Below are positions 23,708-33,246 of a stretch of DNA of 64,000 nucleotides, in pieces. The notes below the pieces were generated by a model, which saw only the letters and a list, made by a program, of their open reading frames with translations, did not search any database and had not been told where the DNA came from. Each line of letters starts with the position of its first letter. The first letter of the stretch is position 1. The DNA lies in the NCBI RefSeq assembly GCF_003634755.1, contig NZ_RBXA01000001.1, positions 992,001 through 1,056,000 of the forward strand, read 5' to 3'. Position numbers and translations under genes: made by a program. This DNA comes from Flavobacterium limicola (lineage in GTDB: Bacteria > Bacteroidota > Bacteroidia > Flavobacteriales > Flavobacteriaceae).

Positions 23708-25333
23708 TTACCCTAAAAATGGATATCTGTAGTTCTCTGGAGTTACAAAAGTTTCTTTGATGGTTCTTGGCGAAACCCAACGCAATAAGTTCAATACTGA
23801 ACCTGCTTTGTCATTAGTTCCTGATCCTCTTGCGCCACCAAATGGTTGTTGTCCTACAACTGCTCCAGTTGGTTTATCGTTGATGTAGAAATTACCTGCT
23901 GCATTTTCTAAAACTTTCATCGCATATTCAATGGCATAACGGTCTTGGCTCAAGACAGCTCCTGTCAATGCGTACTCAGAAGTTGAATCCACTAGAACAA
24001 GAGTTTCTTCCCATTTAGCATCTTCATAAACGTAAATTGTCAAAACTGGTCCGAATAATTCGGTTTCCATTGTAGTGTATTTTGGATTTGTAGTTACGAT
24101 AACGGTTGGCTCTATAAAATAACCAACAGACTTGTCGTAATTTCCTCCTGCAATAATTTCGGCATCAGCATCTTTTTTAGCTTGGTCAATAAAACCGGCT
24201 AATTTGTCAAATGAACCTTCTGAAATTACGGATGAAACAAAATTATTGGTATCTCCTGGAGATCCCATTTTCATAGAAGCTAAATCAGCAACTAATAATT
24301 TTTTTACTTCTGGCCATATTGATTTTGGAACGTATGCTCTTGAAGCTGCTGAACATTTTTGTCCTTGGTATTCGAAAGCTCCTCTGGAAAGTGCTGTAGC
24401 AACTTGTGCCGGAATAGCGGATGAATGCGCTACAACAAAATCTTTACCTCCAGTTTCTCCTACGATTCTTGGATATGTTTTGTAGTTGCTGATGTTTTGT
24501 CCAATTTTTCCCCAAATGTCATTGAAAACACGGGTTGAACCGGTGAAGTGAATTCCTGCGAAATCACGACTTCCTAATAATGTTTCAGAAATCATCGCTG
24601 AGTCTCCATAAACCACATTGATTACACCGTCCGGTAAACCTGCTAGTTTGAATACTTCTACAATTACATTTGCAGAATAAATTTGTGTAGCACTTGGTTT
24701 CCAAACCACAACATTCCCCATTAATGCTGGAGCAGCAGGTAAATTACCGGCAATTGCTGTAAAGTTAAACGGAGTGATGGCATAAACAAATCCTTCCAAT
24801 GGTCTGTGTTCTAATCGGTTCCAAACACCTTCGGATGAAGCAGGTTGTTCAGCATAAATTTGAGACATGAATTGCACATTGAAACGCAAAAAGTCTATAA
24901 ATTCACAGGCTGCGTCAATTTCAGCTTGGTGTACTGTTTTTGCCTGAGCAATCATTGTTGCTGCATTTATTTTGGCACGGTAAGGTCCTGCAAGCAATTC
25001 AGCAGCTTTTAAAAATATTGATGCTCTGTGTTCCCAAGCTAAATTAGCCCATTTCTTTTTTGCTTCAAGCGCAGTTGAAATGGCTTTTTCTATATGTTCT
25101 TTGTCAGCCTCGTGGTATTGTCCCACAGTATGTTTGTGGTCGAAAGGAGGATTTATAGTTTTTATTTTTCCAGTGCGGATTTCTTCTCCTCCAATGTATA
25201 AAGGAACATCAACGGTTTCACTATACATTTTCTTGAAAGTGCTTAGAACTTCTTCTCTTTCCGGACTTCCTGGAGCGTAGGACTTAACGGTTTCGTTAAA
25301 CGCTTTTGGGACGTTGTAAATTCCTTTTGGCAT
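23708..25333 (-). CDS. pruA: L-glutamate gamma-semialdehyde (P5C) dehydrogenase
   Basis: A 541-residue aldehyde dehydrogenase that oxidises glutamate semialdehyde (in equilibrium with pyrroline-5-carboxylate) to glutamate with NAD, the last step of proline breakdown. Visible: ITPFNFTAIAGNLPAAPALM (NAD site entry), VWKPSATQIYSANV, GIHFTGSTRVF, ETGGKDFVVAH with the general-base Glu, and the nucleophile Cys in YQGQKCSAASRAYVP. FGPVLTIYVYED and QQPFGGARGSGTN complete the family pattern. Size and motifs match the monofunctional RocA/PutA-C type; no proline dehydrogenase gene is linked here. Confidence 0.95.
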   Translation of the reverse strand: MPKGIYNVPKAFNETVKSYAPGSPEREEVLSTFKKMYSETVDVPLYIGGEEIRTGKIKTINPPFDHKHTVGQYHEADKEHIEKAISTALEAKKKWANLAWEHRASIFLKAAELLAGPYRAKINAATMIAQAKTVHQAEIDAACEFIDFLRFNVQFMSQIYAEQPASSEGVWNRLEHRPLEGFVYAITPFNFTAIAGNLPAAPALMGNVVVWKPSATQIYSANVIVEVFKLAGLPDGVINVVYGDSAMISETLLGSRDFAGIHFTGSTRVFNDIWGKIGQNISNYKTYPRIVGETGGKDFVVAHSSAIPAQVATALSRGAFEYQGQKCSAASRAYVPKSIWPEVKKLLVADLASMKMGSPGDTNNFVSSVISEGSFDKLAGFIDQAKKDADAEIIAGGNYDKSVGYFIEPTVIVTTNPKYTTMETELFGPVLTIYVYEDAKWEETLVLVDSTSEYALTGAVLSQDRYAIEYAMKVLENAAGNFYINDKPTGAVVGQQPFGGARGSGTNDKAGSVLNLLRWVSPRTIKETFVTPENYRYPFLG

Positions 25334-25440
25334 ATTAAATAGATTTTAATTATAATCAAAAATTGAGTGGTAAAGGTAACAATAATTCATCAATCAGAGA
25401 ATCTGATTGGAAGTTAAAATTCTAATAAAAGAGTTGTAGT

Positions 25441-25827
25441 TTAATTCAAAGCAAACGGAGCACTAAGCCTAAAAGCAGGTACTATCACTTTGAATTTTTT
25501 TGTTGAGGTAAAATTAATCATATTGAAATAGCCTTTCATGGCGCCATAAGGGGACGACAATAGGCAACCTGAGCTGTAGGTGTGAAATTCTCCAGGTTTT
25601 AAAACTGGTTTTTTACCAATTACGCCTTCGCCATCAACAATCTCGATATCATTTAGGGAATCAAAAATTTCCCAATGACGTGAAATCAATTGAACGGAAT
25701 CCTTACTGTGGTTTTCAATTGTGATTACGTAACTAAAGGCAAAGTGAATCTTATAGTTTTTGAAGTAAGTACCCTCAAAACTAGTCAATACCGAAATCTT
25801 TATGCCTCTTGTTATTTGAGAAACCAT
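25441..25827 (-). CDS. apaG: ApaG family protein
   Basis: A 128-residue beta-sandwich (fibronectin type III-like) protein. Signature segments are FAFSYVITIENHSKDSVQLISRHWEIFDS, VIGKKPVLKPGEFHTYSSG and SSPYGAMKGYFNMIN; the glycine-rich GxVGxxPxLxPGExFxYxSG region is diagnostic of ApaG. The role is not settled: mutants in enterobacteria affect Co/Mg tolerance, and the domain also occurs in eukaryotic F-box and polymerase-associated proteins. It lies between the plug-protein gene (80 bp upstream) and the P5C dehydrogenase gene (107 bp downstream). Confidence 0.92.
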   Translation of the reverse strand: MVSQITRGIKISVLTSFEGTYFKNYKIHFAFSYVITIENHSKDSVQLISRHWEIFDSLNDIEIVDGEGVIGKKPVLKPGEFHTYSSGCLLSSPYGAMKGYFNMINFTSTKKFKVIVPAFRLSAPFALN

Positions 25828-25907
25828 GTTAAATGGATGAATGTGGGGTTATTATTGACAAATTTACAAAAAAATGGTGTCGTTTTACCAAATTTATCAA
25901 AAGTTTT

Positions 25908-27173
25908 TTAGTTAATAATATTTATCGAATTTGCCATTCCTTTACCCACAACTCTGTCGTATCGGTCAATGCTTTCTCTGTAATAAACTAAAATGGTATA
26001 TTCATTTTCTGTTTGGTAGAAGTTTCCGTCAATTGTATTTTCATAGTCAATTGCTCCTTTTTCGTCAGCAACTTTATATTCAAAATTCGCAAATCCCTGC
26101 TTGATTAAAATTGCTTTTTCATAAATCGCTTTTTTGGGATTGTACTCCATTTTGTATTCTGGAGACAGCGTGTAATTGTTGAACATTCCAGTAACATAAA
26201 TATTTTTATTCAATCGGAATGTAGGTGCCGAAAGACTGAAATAAACCCAGGCATAATCAGCCTCGATTTCGTTATTAGCTGAGTTTAAATTGTTGACAAC
26301 AAAATTCCCATTGACATCTTGGGTAAAGGAATACGGGAAATTGGCTCTGGCGGCGCTGGTGTACAAATATGAACCGTAAATAGGTGTTTTAGAATCAATT
26401 CGAGCTACATTGTTGCTTGCCGAACGAATGTCTTTGTTTTCAAAAAATAAAAACTCATTTCCCGCCCAAAACTGAGTCTCCGAATCATATTTGTAAATCA
26501 AATCATTACCAATGGTATATTGTGGACTTATGTTTTTTATACCGCTATTCAATTGTCCGTTTTGAAGTAAAAGTACTTTGATGTTTTTTAACGGATTTTG
26601 AAAAGTAATTGTATTTGATTTAATGGTAAAATCTAAATTGTGTTTCATTTCAATGTTGTCTACTGTTCGTGCTCGCTTCACCTGCATTGGAACTGTAACA
26701 AGATCTTCACATAAAATGAATTTTCTGGAAAACACGACTTCTTTATTTTCGTCTAAAACTTTAATGATGTAATTCCCGCTGATTCGCAACTGCTGCGTAA
26801 ATTGATTGGGAATTGATAATTTGTAGTGTGAATAGATTTGTAATGTATTGAAGGAATTAGTGTAATCTTGAATTCTTTGATTGTCAAAACCTTCTAAATA
26901 TTCGTTTTTTGGAATTGCGGTAGGATTCCAGTTGTAATCGCAATGAATTATTTCGTAATAATAATTGGCTTCATTGGCAAAAAGGTCATCAAACTGCAAT
27001 TGAAATCCTTCACCTAATTTAAAAATTGGAATCACATTTCGATCACTTTGTAAAAAAGAAATCGTTTTGATATTGTAAGGCGGAGCGATTTCTTTTTCTG
27101 TTTGTGCCAAAGAAATATAGGAACAAAACACCGTGAGAAGAAGAAAGGTTATAGTGAGAAAAGAGTTTTTCAT
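25908..27173 (-). CDS. Type IX secretion system plug protein (DUF5103)
   Basis: A 421-residue exported protein: signal peptide to about SLA (23), then the DUF5103 region from PPYNIKTISFLQSDRN. Typical segments are YYEIIHCDYNWNPT, QRIQDYTNSFNTLQIYSHY, SGNYIIKVLDENKEVVFSRKF and, near the C-terminus, YVTGMFNNYTLSPEYKMEYN. Proteins of this family were found as the plug that closes the periplasmic side of the giant SprA translocon of Flavobacterium johnsoniae. It is not next to other T9SS genes here, as is usual for Plug. Assignment rests on recognised segments, without a search. Confidence 0.85.
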   Translation of the reverse strand: MKNSFLTITFLLLTVFCSYISLAQTEKEIAPPYNIKTISFLQSDRNVIPIFKLGEGFQLQFDDLFANEANYYYEIIHCDYNWNPTAIPKNEYLEGFDNQRIQDYTNSFNTLQIYSHYKLSIPNQFTQQLRISGNYIIKVLDENKEVVFSRKFILCEDLVTVPMQVKRARTVDNIEMKHNLDFTIKSNTITFQNPLKNIKVLLLQNGQLNSGIKNISPQYTIGNDLIYKYDSETQFWAGNEFLFFENKDIRSASNNVARIDSKTPIYGSYLYTSAARANFPYSFTQDVNGNFVVNNLNSANNEIEADYAWVYFSLSAPTFRLNKNIYVTGMFNNYTLSPEYKMEYNPKKAIYEKAILIKQGFANFEYKVADEKGAIDYENTIDGNFYQTENEYTILVYYRESIDRYDRVVGKGMANSINIIN

Positions 27174-27335
27174 TTTGTAGCACTTAAGATTTTGTAAATA
27201 TAATGATTACGTTTTGCTTTTGGTTTATCTTGTTTTGTAAAGACTTTTTTTGTGAGTAATATCTGTTAATATTGTCTTAATTCGTTCTGTTTTTAAATGG
27301 TAACTGATTAGTTTTACTACAAATAAACCAACCTT

Positions 27336-30146
27336 ATGAAAAAAATCAACAACTTAGTCTTTGGTGTTTTGTTATTTCCATTAGCTGTTTTTGCCCAGCA
27401 AATGGATTATTCGAAAGCCATTCCTTTTGATCCGAGCGTGAAAACTGGAAAACTTGAAAATGGGTTAACCTATTACATCAAGAAAAATGCCAAACCGGAA
27501 AACAAAGTAGATCTTCGATTAGTCGTCAATGCGGGATCCATTTTAGAAACGGATGATCAACAAGGTTTAGCTCATTTTATGGAGCACATGTGTTTTAATG
27601 GAACCAAGCGTTTTCCAAAAAACCAATTGGTTGATTATTTACAAAGTATTGGTGTAAAGTTTGGACAGCATTTGAATGCTTACACGAGTTTTGATGAAAC
27701 CGTTTATTTTTTACCAATTCCATCAGATAGCCCTGAAAAATTGGAAAAAGGATTCCAAATTATTGAAGATTGGGCTTTCAATACGGTTTTGACTCCGGAA
27801 GAAATTGATAAAGAAAGAGGAGTTGTTCTGGAAGAATATAGATTAGGTTTAGGAGCCGGAAAAAGAATGCAGGGACGTTATATTTCTAAAATGATGCACG
27901 ATTCCCATTATGCGGAACGATTGCCAATTGGACAAAAGGAAGTTTTAGAAAAATTCAAACATCAATCCTTAATTAATTTTTATAAAGATTGGTATCGTCC
28001 AAATTTGATGAGTGTAATTGTTGTGGGTGATATTGATGTTGCTGAAATGGAGAAGAAAATTATTTCACATTTTTCAAGCTATAAAAACCCAGCAAACGAA
28101 AAGTTGAGAAAGGTTTATGATGTTCCTAATCATAAGGAAACTTTTGTAGCTGTAGAAAGTGATAAAGAAGCCTCAAGTGCTCAAGTACAATTAATGTACA
28201 AAGATTACGGAACTCCAAAACCAGTGGTAAATGTTGGAGATTTCAAAAATTCTCTTGTTGAAGGATTATTTTCTACACTTTTAAACACACGATTGGATGA
28301 ACTGACAAACTCAGCAACACCTCCGTTTACGTATGGATATTCGTATTATGGCGGCACTTTTGCCCGAAATAAAAAAGCGTATCAATCAGTAGCAATGTCT
28401 CAGGAAGACAAACAGTTGAATGCTTTGAAAGTTTTGGTCACTGAAAATGAGAGAGCAAAGAAATTTGGATTTACCCAAGGTGAATTAGATCGTTCCAAAG
28501 CCGAATTTCTTGCATCTATTGAAAAAGCATATAATGATAGAGACAAAACGAATTCAGTGAATTTTGTTGGTGAATACCAAGCTAATTTCTTAGAAAAAGA
28601 ACCGGTTCCCGGAATCGAGTGGACGTATCAAATGATGAAGCAATTGATGCCTTTGATTGATTTAAAGGATGTGAATAGCTTGATTAAAGATTATGTAAAA
28701 GAAGATAACCGCGTAATTATTCTGACTGGACCTGAAAAAGAAGGTTTGAAAAAAGTAACGGAACAACAAGTTCTAGACGCATTAAAAGTTAACGCAGATG
28801 ATCTTAAACCTTATGAAGATGCTGCTGTCGCTACAAGTTTAATGCGCAATGAGGTTAAACCGGGTACAATTGTTAGTCGTGAAAGCAATTCGAAAATTGG
28901 TACTAAGACATTAGTTTTATCCAACGGCGTGAAAGTGATTTATAAAAATACCGATTTCAAGAATGATGAGGTTCTTTTTGAAGCTGTGAGTTTTGGAGGA
29001 ACTAATTTATACTCGAACGAGGAGATGAAAAAAGTTCAATTTGCCAATGGCGCTTTGGCGGAAGCCGGATTCTCAGGACTTAAATTGAATGATATCAATA
29101 AATTCATGACAGGTAAAATAGCGAGAGTGAATCCATATATTAGTTCTACTACAGAAGGTTTACGCGGAAATGCTACTCCTAAGGATTTAGAATATCTTTT
29201 CCAAATGACGTATGCTTACTTCACTGATTTGAACTATGATCCTGAAGCTTTTGAAGGCTTTAAACAAAAGCAATCAAGTTTCTTTAAGAATATGGCTTCG
29301 CAACCGCAAAACTATTTTCAACAAGAGTTTTATACGTATTTGAATAAAGAAAATCCAAGATTCAATGGAGTTATGCCAACGGATAAATCTTGGGCCGAAA
29401 CAGATTACAAGTTAGCGTACAATAAATACAAAGAGCGTTTTGCGAATGCAGCTGATTTTGAGTTTTATTTTGTGGGAAACATCGATGATAAAACCATGGA
29501 AGAATATGCCGTTAAATATTTAGCGTCTTTGCCAGCTACCAATAAAAAAGAGAAAGCAGTTGATTTAGGCTACCGAATGTTAAAAGGAGATTTGAAAAAA
29601 GTCGTTAACAAAGGAACAGATCCAAAAAGTAATGTGACGATCATGTATTATGGCGATGCTACTTATTCCGCTAAAGATGCGATGACCATGCAGGCACTTG
29701 GTGAAGTTTTGACTATAAAATTAATCGAGCAATTGCGTGAAAACGAAAGTGGTGTTTATGGTGTTTCTGCAAGAGGAAGTTTGAGTAAAATTCCAAATGG
29801 AATGTACAGTTTCAATATTGGTTTTCCATGTGGACCGGATAATGCTGAAAAATTGACAGCTTCTGCTTTAAAAGAACTTCAAAATATTATCGATAACGGA
29901 CCGGATGAAAAAGATGTGGCTAAATTCAAAGAAGGAGAATTAGCTGATTTTAGAAAAGACAGTAAAGAAAACAGATATTGGTTGTCTAATTTCACGAGAT
30001 CTTATATTTATGGAAACAGTACCGAGGATGTCTTGAAATTTGAAGAAGCTGTAAATGCGGTGACTGCAAAAGATATTCAGAATATTGCTAAAAAATATCT
30101 TACCAAAGATAAAGTTATTGGAATGTTGATGCCTGAAAAGAAATAA
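27336..30146 (+). CDS. M16 family zinc metalloprotease, exported
   Basis: A 936-residue double-length M16 (pitrilysin/PqqL-like) protease. A signal peptide ends near VFA (20). The inverted zinc motif is HFMEH at 80-84, with the third ligand among the glutamates of KERGVVLEEYR (160-167). The second half (from about 520) repeats the fold without a zinc motif (TKTLVLSNGVKVIYKNTDFK), as expected for the inactive half that closes the chamber. It degrades peptides in the periplasm; the substrate is unknown. The gene is monocistronic, with a good terminator. Confidence 0.93.
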   Translation: MKKINNLVFGVLLFPLAVFAQQMDYSKAIPFDPSVKTGKLENGLTYYIKKNAKPENKVDLRLVVNAGSILETDDQQGLAHFMEHMCFNGTKRFPKNQLVDYLQSIGVKFGQHLNAYTSFDETVYFLPIPSDSPEKLEKGFQIIEDWAFNTVLTPEEIDKERGVVLEEYRLGLGAGKRMQGRYISKMMHDSHYAERLPIGQKEVLEKFKHQSLINFYKDWYRPNLMSVIVVGDIDVAEMEKKIISHFSSYKNPANEKLRKVYDVPNHKETFVAVESDKEASSAQVQLMYKDYGTPKPVVNVGDFKNSLVEGLFSTLLNTRLDELTNSATPPFTYGYSYYGGTFARNKKAYQSVAMSQEDKQLNALKVLVTENERAKKFGFTQGELDRSKAEFLASIEKAYNDRDKTNSVNFVGEYQANFLEKEPVPGIEWTYQMMKQLMPLIDLKDVNSLIKDYVKEDNRVIILTGPEKEGLKKVTEQQVLDALKVNADDLKPYEDAAVATSLMRNEVKPGTIVSRESNSKIGTKTLVLSNGVKVIYKNTDFKNDEVLFEAVSFGGTNLYSNEEMKKVQFANGALAEAGFSGLKLNDINKFMTGKIARVNPYISSTTEGLRGNATPKDLEYLFQMTYAYFTDLNYDPEAFEGFKQKQSSFFKNMASQPQNYFQQEFYTYLNKENPRFNGVMPTDKSWAETDYKLAYNKYKERFANAADFEFYFVGNIDDKTMEEYAVKYLASLPATNKKEKAVDLGYRMLKGDLKKVVNKGTDPKSNVTIMYYGDATYSAKDAMTMQALGEVLTIKLIEQLRENESGVYGVSARGSLSKIPNGMYSFNIGFPCGPDNAEKLTASALKELQNIIDNGPDEKDVAKFKEGELADFRKDSKENRYWLSNFTRSYIYGNSTEDVLKFEEAVNAVTAKDIQNIAKKYLTKDKVIGMLMPEKK

Positions 30147-30167
30147 ACCGACTCACTAATTATCTAA

Positions 30168-30197
30168 AAACCTGCTAAAATTAACTTTAGCAGGTTT
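30168..30197. terminator. Terminator after the M16 protease gene
   Basis: Arms aaacctgctaaa (30168-30179) and tttagcaggttt (30186-30197) with a T-run; convergent with the methyltransferase gene, so probably used in both directions. Confidence 0.88.
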
Positions 30198-30224
30198 TTT
30201 TATGATGTGAATTTATGGGTTGAA

Positions 30225-30995
30225 CTATTTAAAACAAACAGGAATAATTTCCCCTTTTGCCAAACAATATTTTTCTACTAATTCAGGTGCAATTTTATTG
30301 GTGTAATCTTCTTCAATTACTTTAAAACCGATACTTCGTAATTTATCAAAATAATCGCGACCGTAAATGCGTACGTGATCATATTGACCAAAGATTTTGG
30401 CGCGTTCTTTTTGGTCGGTAATGGAATCATCGGCAAAAGTGGTGGCTCTGGACAAATCCTGTGGAATTTGTAAAATAGCCATTCCACCCGGTTTCAAAAC
30501 CCGATACAATTCTTGCATCGCTTTCGTATCATCTGGAATGTGTTCTAAAACGTGATTACACAGAATGACATCATATTGATTGTCTTCAAAAGGCAAATTA
30601 CAAATGTCCGCTTTTACATCCGCCAAAGGCGAAAATAAATCGGTTGTCGTGTAGTCCAGATTTTTTTGGTTTCGAAACAATTTATAAAAAGCTTGCTCTG
30701 GTGCAAAATGCAGTACTTTCTTTTTTGCTGTCGAAGTAAAAAAATCTGTTTCGTTATTTAAATACAACCACAATAAACGATGCCTTTCTAATGAAAGTGT
30801 ACTTGGCGAAAGCACATTATTTCGTTGTGTTTCGTATCCATAAGGCAACATCGATTTGAAGCTTTTTCCATCAATAGGGTCGGTGAAATTAGTTCCTTTT
30901 AATGAATAAGCGATAATAGGACGTGCCACATAACTTAAGCGAATAAGTATAGGACGCGGAATGGTATTGAGTATAAGTTTAAATAGTTTTTTCAT
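30225..30995 (-). CDS. Class I SAM-dependent methyltransferase
   Basis: A 256-residue methyltransferase of the Methyltransf_11 type. Residues 1-95 are a family-specific N-terminal part (MLPYGYETQRNNVLSPSTLS, RHRLLWLYL). The SAM core follows: VLHFAPEQAFY in place of a glycine-rich motif I, YTTTDLFSPLADVKADICNLPF, YDVILCNHVLEHIPDD and LKPGGMAILQIP. Motif I lacks the usual GxGxG, so SAM binding may be altered. The start codon shares one base with the map stop codon (TAATG), so the two are translationally coupled. The substrate is unknown. Confidence 0.85.
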   Translation of the reverse strand: MKKLFKLILNTIPRPILIRLSYVARPIIAYSLKGTNFTDPIDGKSFKSMLPYGYETQRNNVLSPSTLSLERHRLLWLYLNNETDFFTSTAKKKVLHFAPEQAFYKLFRNQKNLDYTTTDLFSPLADVKADICNLPFEDNQYDVILCNHVLEHIPDDTKAMQELYRVLKPGGMAILQIPQDLSRATTFADDSITDQKERAKIFGQYDHVRIYGRDYFDKLRSIGFKVIEEDYTNKIAPELVEKYCLAKGEIIPVCFK

Positions 30996-31813
30996 TACAG
31001 CACTAAAGGTGTTTGTCTAAACTCATCTTCTTCAGTACTTACGATTTCTAACGCTTTGTAGATATAACCAAAAGTGGACAAAATCTCCGGTTTCCCATCA
31101 ATAATGGCTACGTCGTGCTCAAAATGAGCACTTGGTTTTCCGTCAGCGGTTGTGATTGTCCAGCCGTCTTTGTGTTGTTTGATGTTTCGGGTTCCCATGT
31201 TAATCATCGGTTCAATGGCAACAACCATTCCTTCGACAAAAAGTTTTCCTCTTCCTTTTTTGCCATAATTAGGCATTTCAGGATCTTCGTGCATTTTTTG
31301 GCCCAAGCCGTGTCCTACTAATTCCCGTACTACACCATAACCATGTGATTCGGTATATTTTTGAATTGCATTTCCTACGTCTTCAACACGGTTTCCTAGT
31401 CTTAATTCGCGAATTCCTACGTATAATGATTCTTTGGTAACCTGTAATAATTTTTTAGTTTCAGGAGCAACTTCGCCTATTTCAAAAGAATATGCATGGT
31501 CACCATGGTATCCGTTTTTGAAAGCACCACAATCCACAGAGATTACATCACCGCTTTCCAATGGTTTATTATTTGGAATTCCATGCACCACTTGCGAGTT
31601 TGGACTCATACAAAGTGAATTTGGGAAACCGTATAATCCAAGGAAACTAGGTTCTGCACCATGATCACGAATGAATGTTTCGGCTAATTTGTCGAGGTAT
31701 AAAGTGGTGACTCCTTCTTTGATTTCAGAAGCAATCATTCCTAATGTTTTTGATACGATCAACGCACTTTCGCGCATTAATTCTATTTCTTCACGAGATT
31801 TTACAATAATCAT
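30995..31813 (-). CDS. map: Methionine aminopeptidase, type I
   Basis: A 272-residue metallopeptidase that removes the initiator methionine from nascent proteins. Metal ligands are recognisable in VISVDCGAFKNGYHGDHAYSF (two Asp), GHGLGQKMHEDPEMPNYG (His), GMVVAIEPMI (Glu) and AHFEHDVAI (Glu). There is no N-terminal extension, so it is type Ia. It has its own -7 box at 31834-31841 and heads a two-gene operon with the methyltransferase. Confidence 0.96.
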   Translation of the reverse strand: MIIVKSREEIELMRESALIVSKTLGMIASEIKEGVTTLYLDKLAETFIRDHGAEPSFLGLYGFPNSLCMSPNSQVVHGIPNNKPLESGDVISVDCGAFKNGYHGDHAYSFEIGEVAPETKKLLQVTKESLYVGIRELRLGNRVEDVGNAIQKYTESHGYGVVRELVGHGLGQKMHEDPEMPNYGKKGRGKLFVEGMVVAIEPMINMGTRNIKQHKDGWTITTADGKPSAHFEHDVAIIDGKPEILSTFGYIYKALEIVSTEEDEFRQTPLVL

Positions 31814-31833
31814 AATTTCGGATTTTCAATTTG

Positions 31834-31841
31834 CAAAAGTA
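31834..31841 (-). promoter_or_regulatory. -7 box upstream of map
   Basis: TACTTTTG on the minus strand matches TAnnTTTG, 20 bp before the map start, in the 44-bp gap after the TolC-like gene. Confidence 0.5.
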
Positions 31842-31857
31842 CAATTTTATAAATTAT

Positions 31858-33246
31858 TTAATCCGGATTGGCCATTATTTTAAAAAGCTCTGAATTTGAT
31901 ATGTAAAAACGATTCTCTAAAGCGATTTTCGAAAGCTGAGCGCTAACTAAATTATTCTCTCGGGTATTGATTAGAAATAAGGAACTTTCACCAAAAGAAA
32001 ATAATCTTTCCTCTGAGTTTAACATCGTCAGATTGTCTTGTACCAAACCTTTTATCAGCTCTTTTTGTCTCAGCAAGGACTCAATTTCCACTTTTTGTGC
32101 ATTGATTTTATTGGTCAATTGCACTTTTTCAAGATCCAATGTAAATTCAGTTTCCTGAACTTTGAACTTCGCCAATTTCAAGCTTCCACGCTCTTTTCTC
32201 AGAAACAAAGGGAAGTAAAAATCCAATCCAATTTTATAATCCTCAAACTGATAATTATCAATATAGCTGGGTTCTGAAATATAGGAGTAACCGACATCAA
32301 TTTTTGGTAAAAGCATGTTAGCTTTCAGTTTTCGTTCCACATTGAGCATGTCAATTTTGCTTTGCAGCGCATTAATTTTTGGATGATTGGTGATAGAGAA
32401 ATCGGTGTTTAGTAAATCATTCGTTTTTAAACTTTCCTGAATAGTGAATTCCAATTGGGTTTCAGGAATCAACTCATCGGATAATTCCAGCGGAATATTG
32501 TTTTCTAACCAAAGAAAAGTTGCGAGTTCTAATTTGGCTTTAGCCAATTTCAGATTCGAATCTTCCAAGCTCAGTTTTCTGTTTTTCACAATAATTCCTG
32601 CCTCAATACTATCAATCGCTGGTTTGTCTCCTTGATTGATTAAAGATTGAATTCCTTTGAATCTAATTTGTGCATTTTCATTATATTCTTCATACAACTG
32701 CACTTCGTTAAAGTTTTTTTTCCAGTTAAAATACGCCAGTGAAGCATCATACAAAACCGCAATTGCCTGAAGTTTTCGTTCTGCCTGACTCAATTGTATT
32801 TGCATTTTTGCCTTTCGGACATCAGCCATTCTTTGGTTGATAAACAGTCCTTGTCCAAGTGGAACGGTCACTCCCAAGGAAGTTAATCCTTGATTGGGAA
32901 GGGTGTTTTGCGGATTCAGGTATACGCCATCACTATTGTCAAAACCCGCTTTAATCTCGATTCCGTACCATGTTGGGATTTTGAAGCTGCTGTTCAAAAT
33001 CGAATAATACTCTTTGTCTTTGAATTGTTTTTCGGTGAAATCGACTTCAATTTTTGGGTCAAAACCACCGCGAGCCATCATCAAATTAGCTTGCGCTTTA
33101 CTGATTTCCAAGTTGGCATTCTTCACCAGCGGATGGTATTTTTTTACATACCCCAAGAACTCCGTATAAGTGAATTCTTTTGAGTTGATATCTTGGGCTG
33201 TTGCAGTAAAACCCAAAAATAAAAATGCTAAAAATAGTTGTTTCAT
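31858..33246 (-). CDS. TolC family outer membrane channel protein
   Basis: A 462-residue outer membrane efflux protein. A signal peptide (MKQLFLAFLFLGFTATAQ) is followed by YLGYVKKYHPLVKNANLEISKAQANLMMARGGFDPKI, a classic TolC repeat start. Long helices (about 145-250 and 350-450) form the periplasmic barrel. It would form the trimeric exit duct of the exporter encoded just upstream; its start codon shares one base with the stop of the HlyD gene (TAATG). Cargo is not evident. Confidence 0.9.
   Translation of the reverse strand: MKQLFLAFLFLGFTATAQDINSKEFTYTEFLGYVKKYHPLVKNANLEISKAQANLMMARGGFDPKIEVDFTEKQFKDKEYYSILNSSFKIPTWYGIEIKAGFDNSDGVYLNPQNTLPNQGLTSLGVTVPLGQGLFINQRMADVRKAKMQIQLSQAERKLQAIAVLYDASLAYFNWKKNFNEVQLYEEYNENAQIRFKGIQSLINQGDKPAIDSIEAGIIVKNRKLSLEDSNLKLAKAKLELATFLWLENNIPLELSDELIPETQLEFTIQESLKTNDLLNTDFSITNHPKINALQSKIDMLNVERKLKANMLLPKIDVGYSYISEPSYIDNYQFEDYKIGLDFYFPLFLRKERGSLKLAKFKVQETEFTLDLEKVQLTNKINAQKVEIESLLRQKELIKGLVQDNLTMLNSEERLFSFGESSLFLINTRENNLVSAQLSKIALENRFYISNSELFKIMANPD

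Noticed and set aside
30225..31813. map and methyltransferase as a fusion broken by sequencing error
   Set aside because: Both proteins are complete with their own motifs; the one-base TAATG overlap is a normal coupling.
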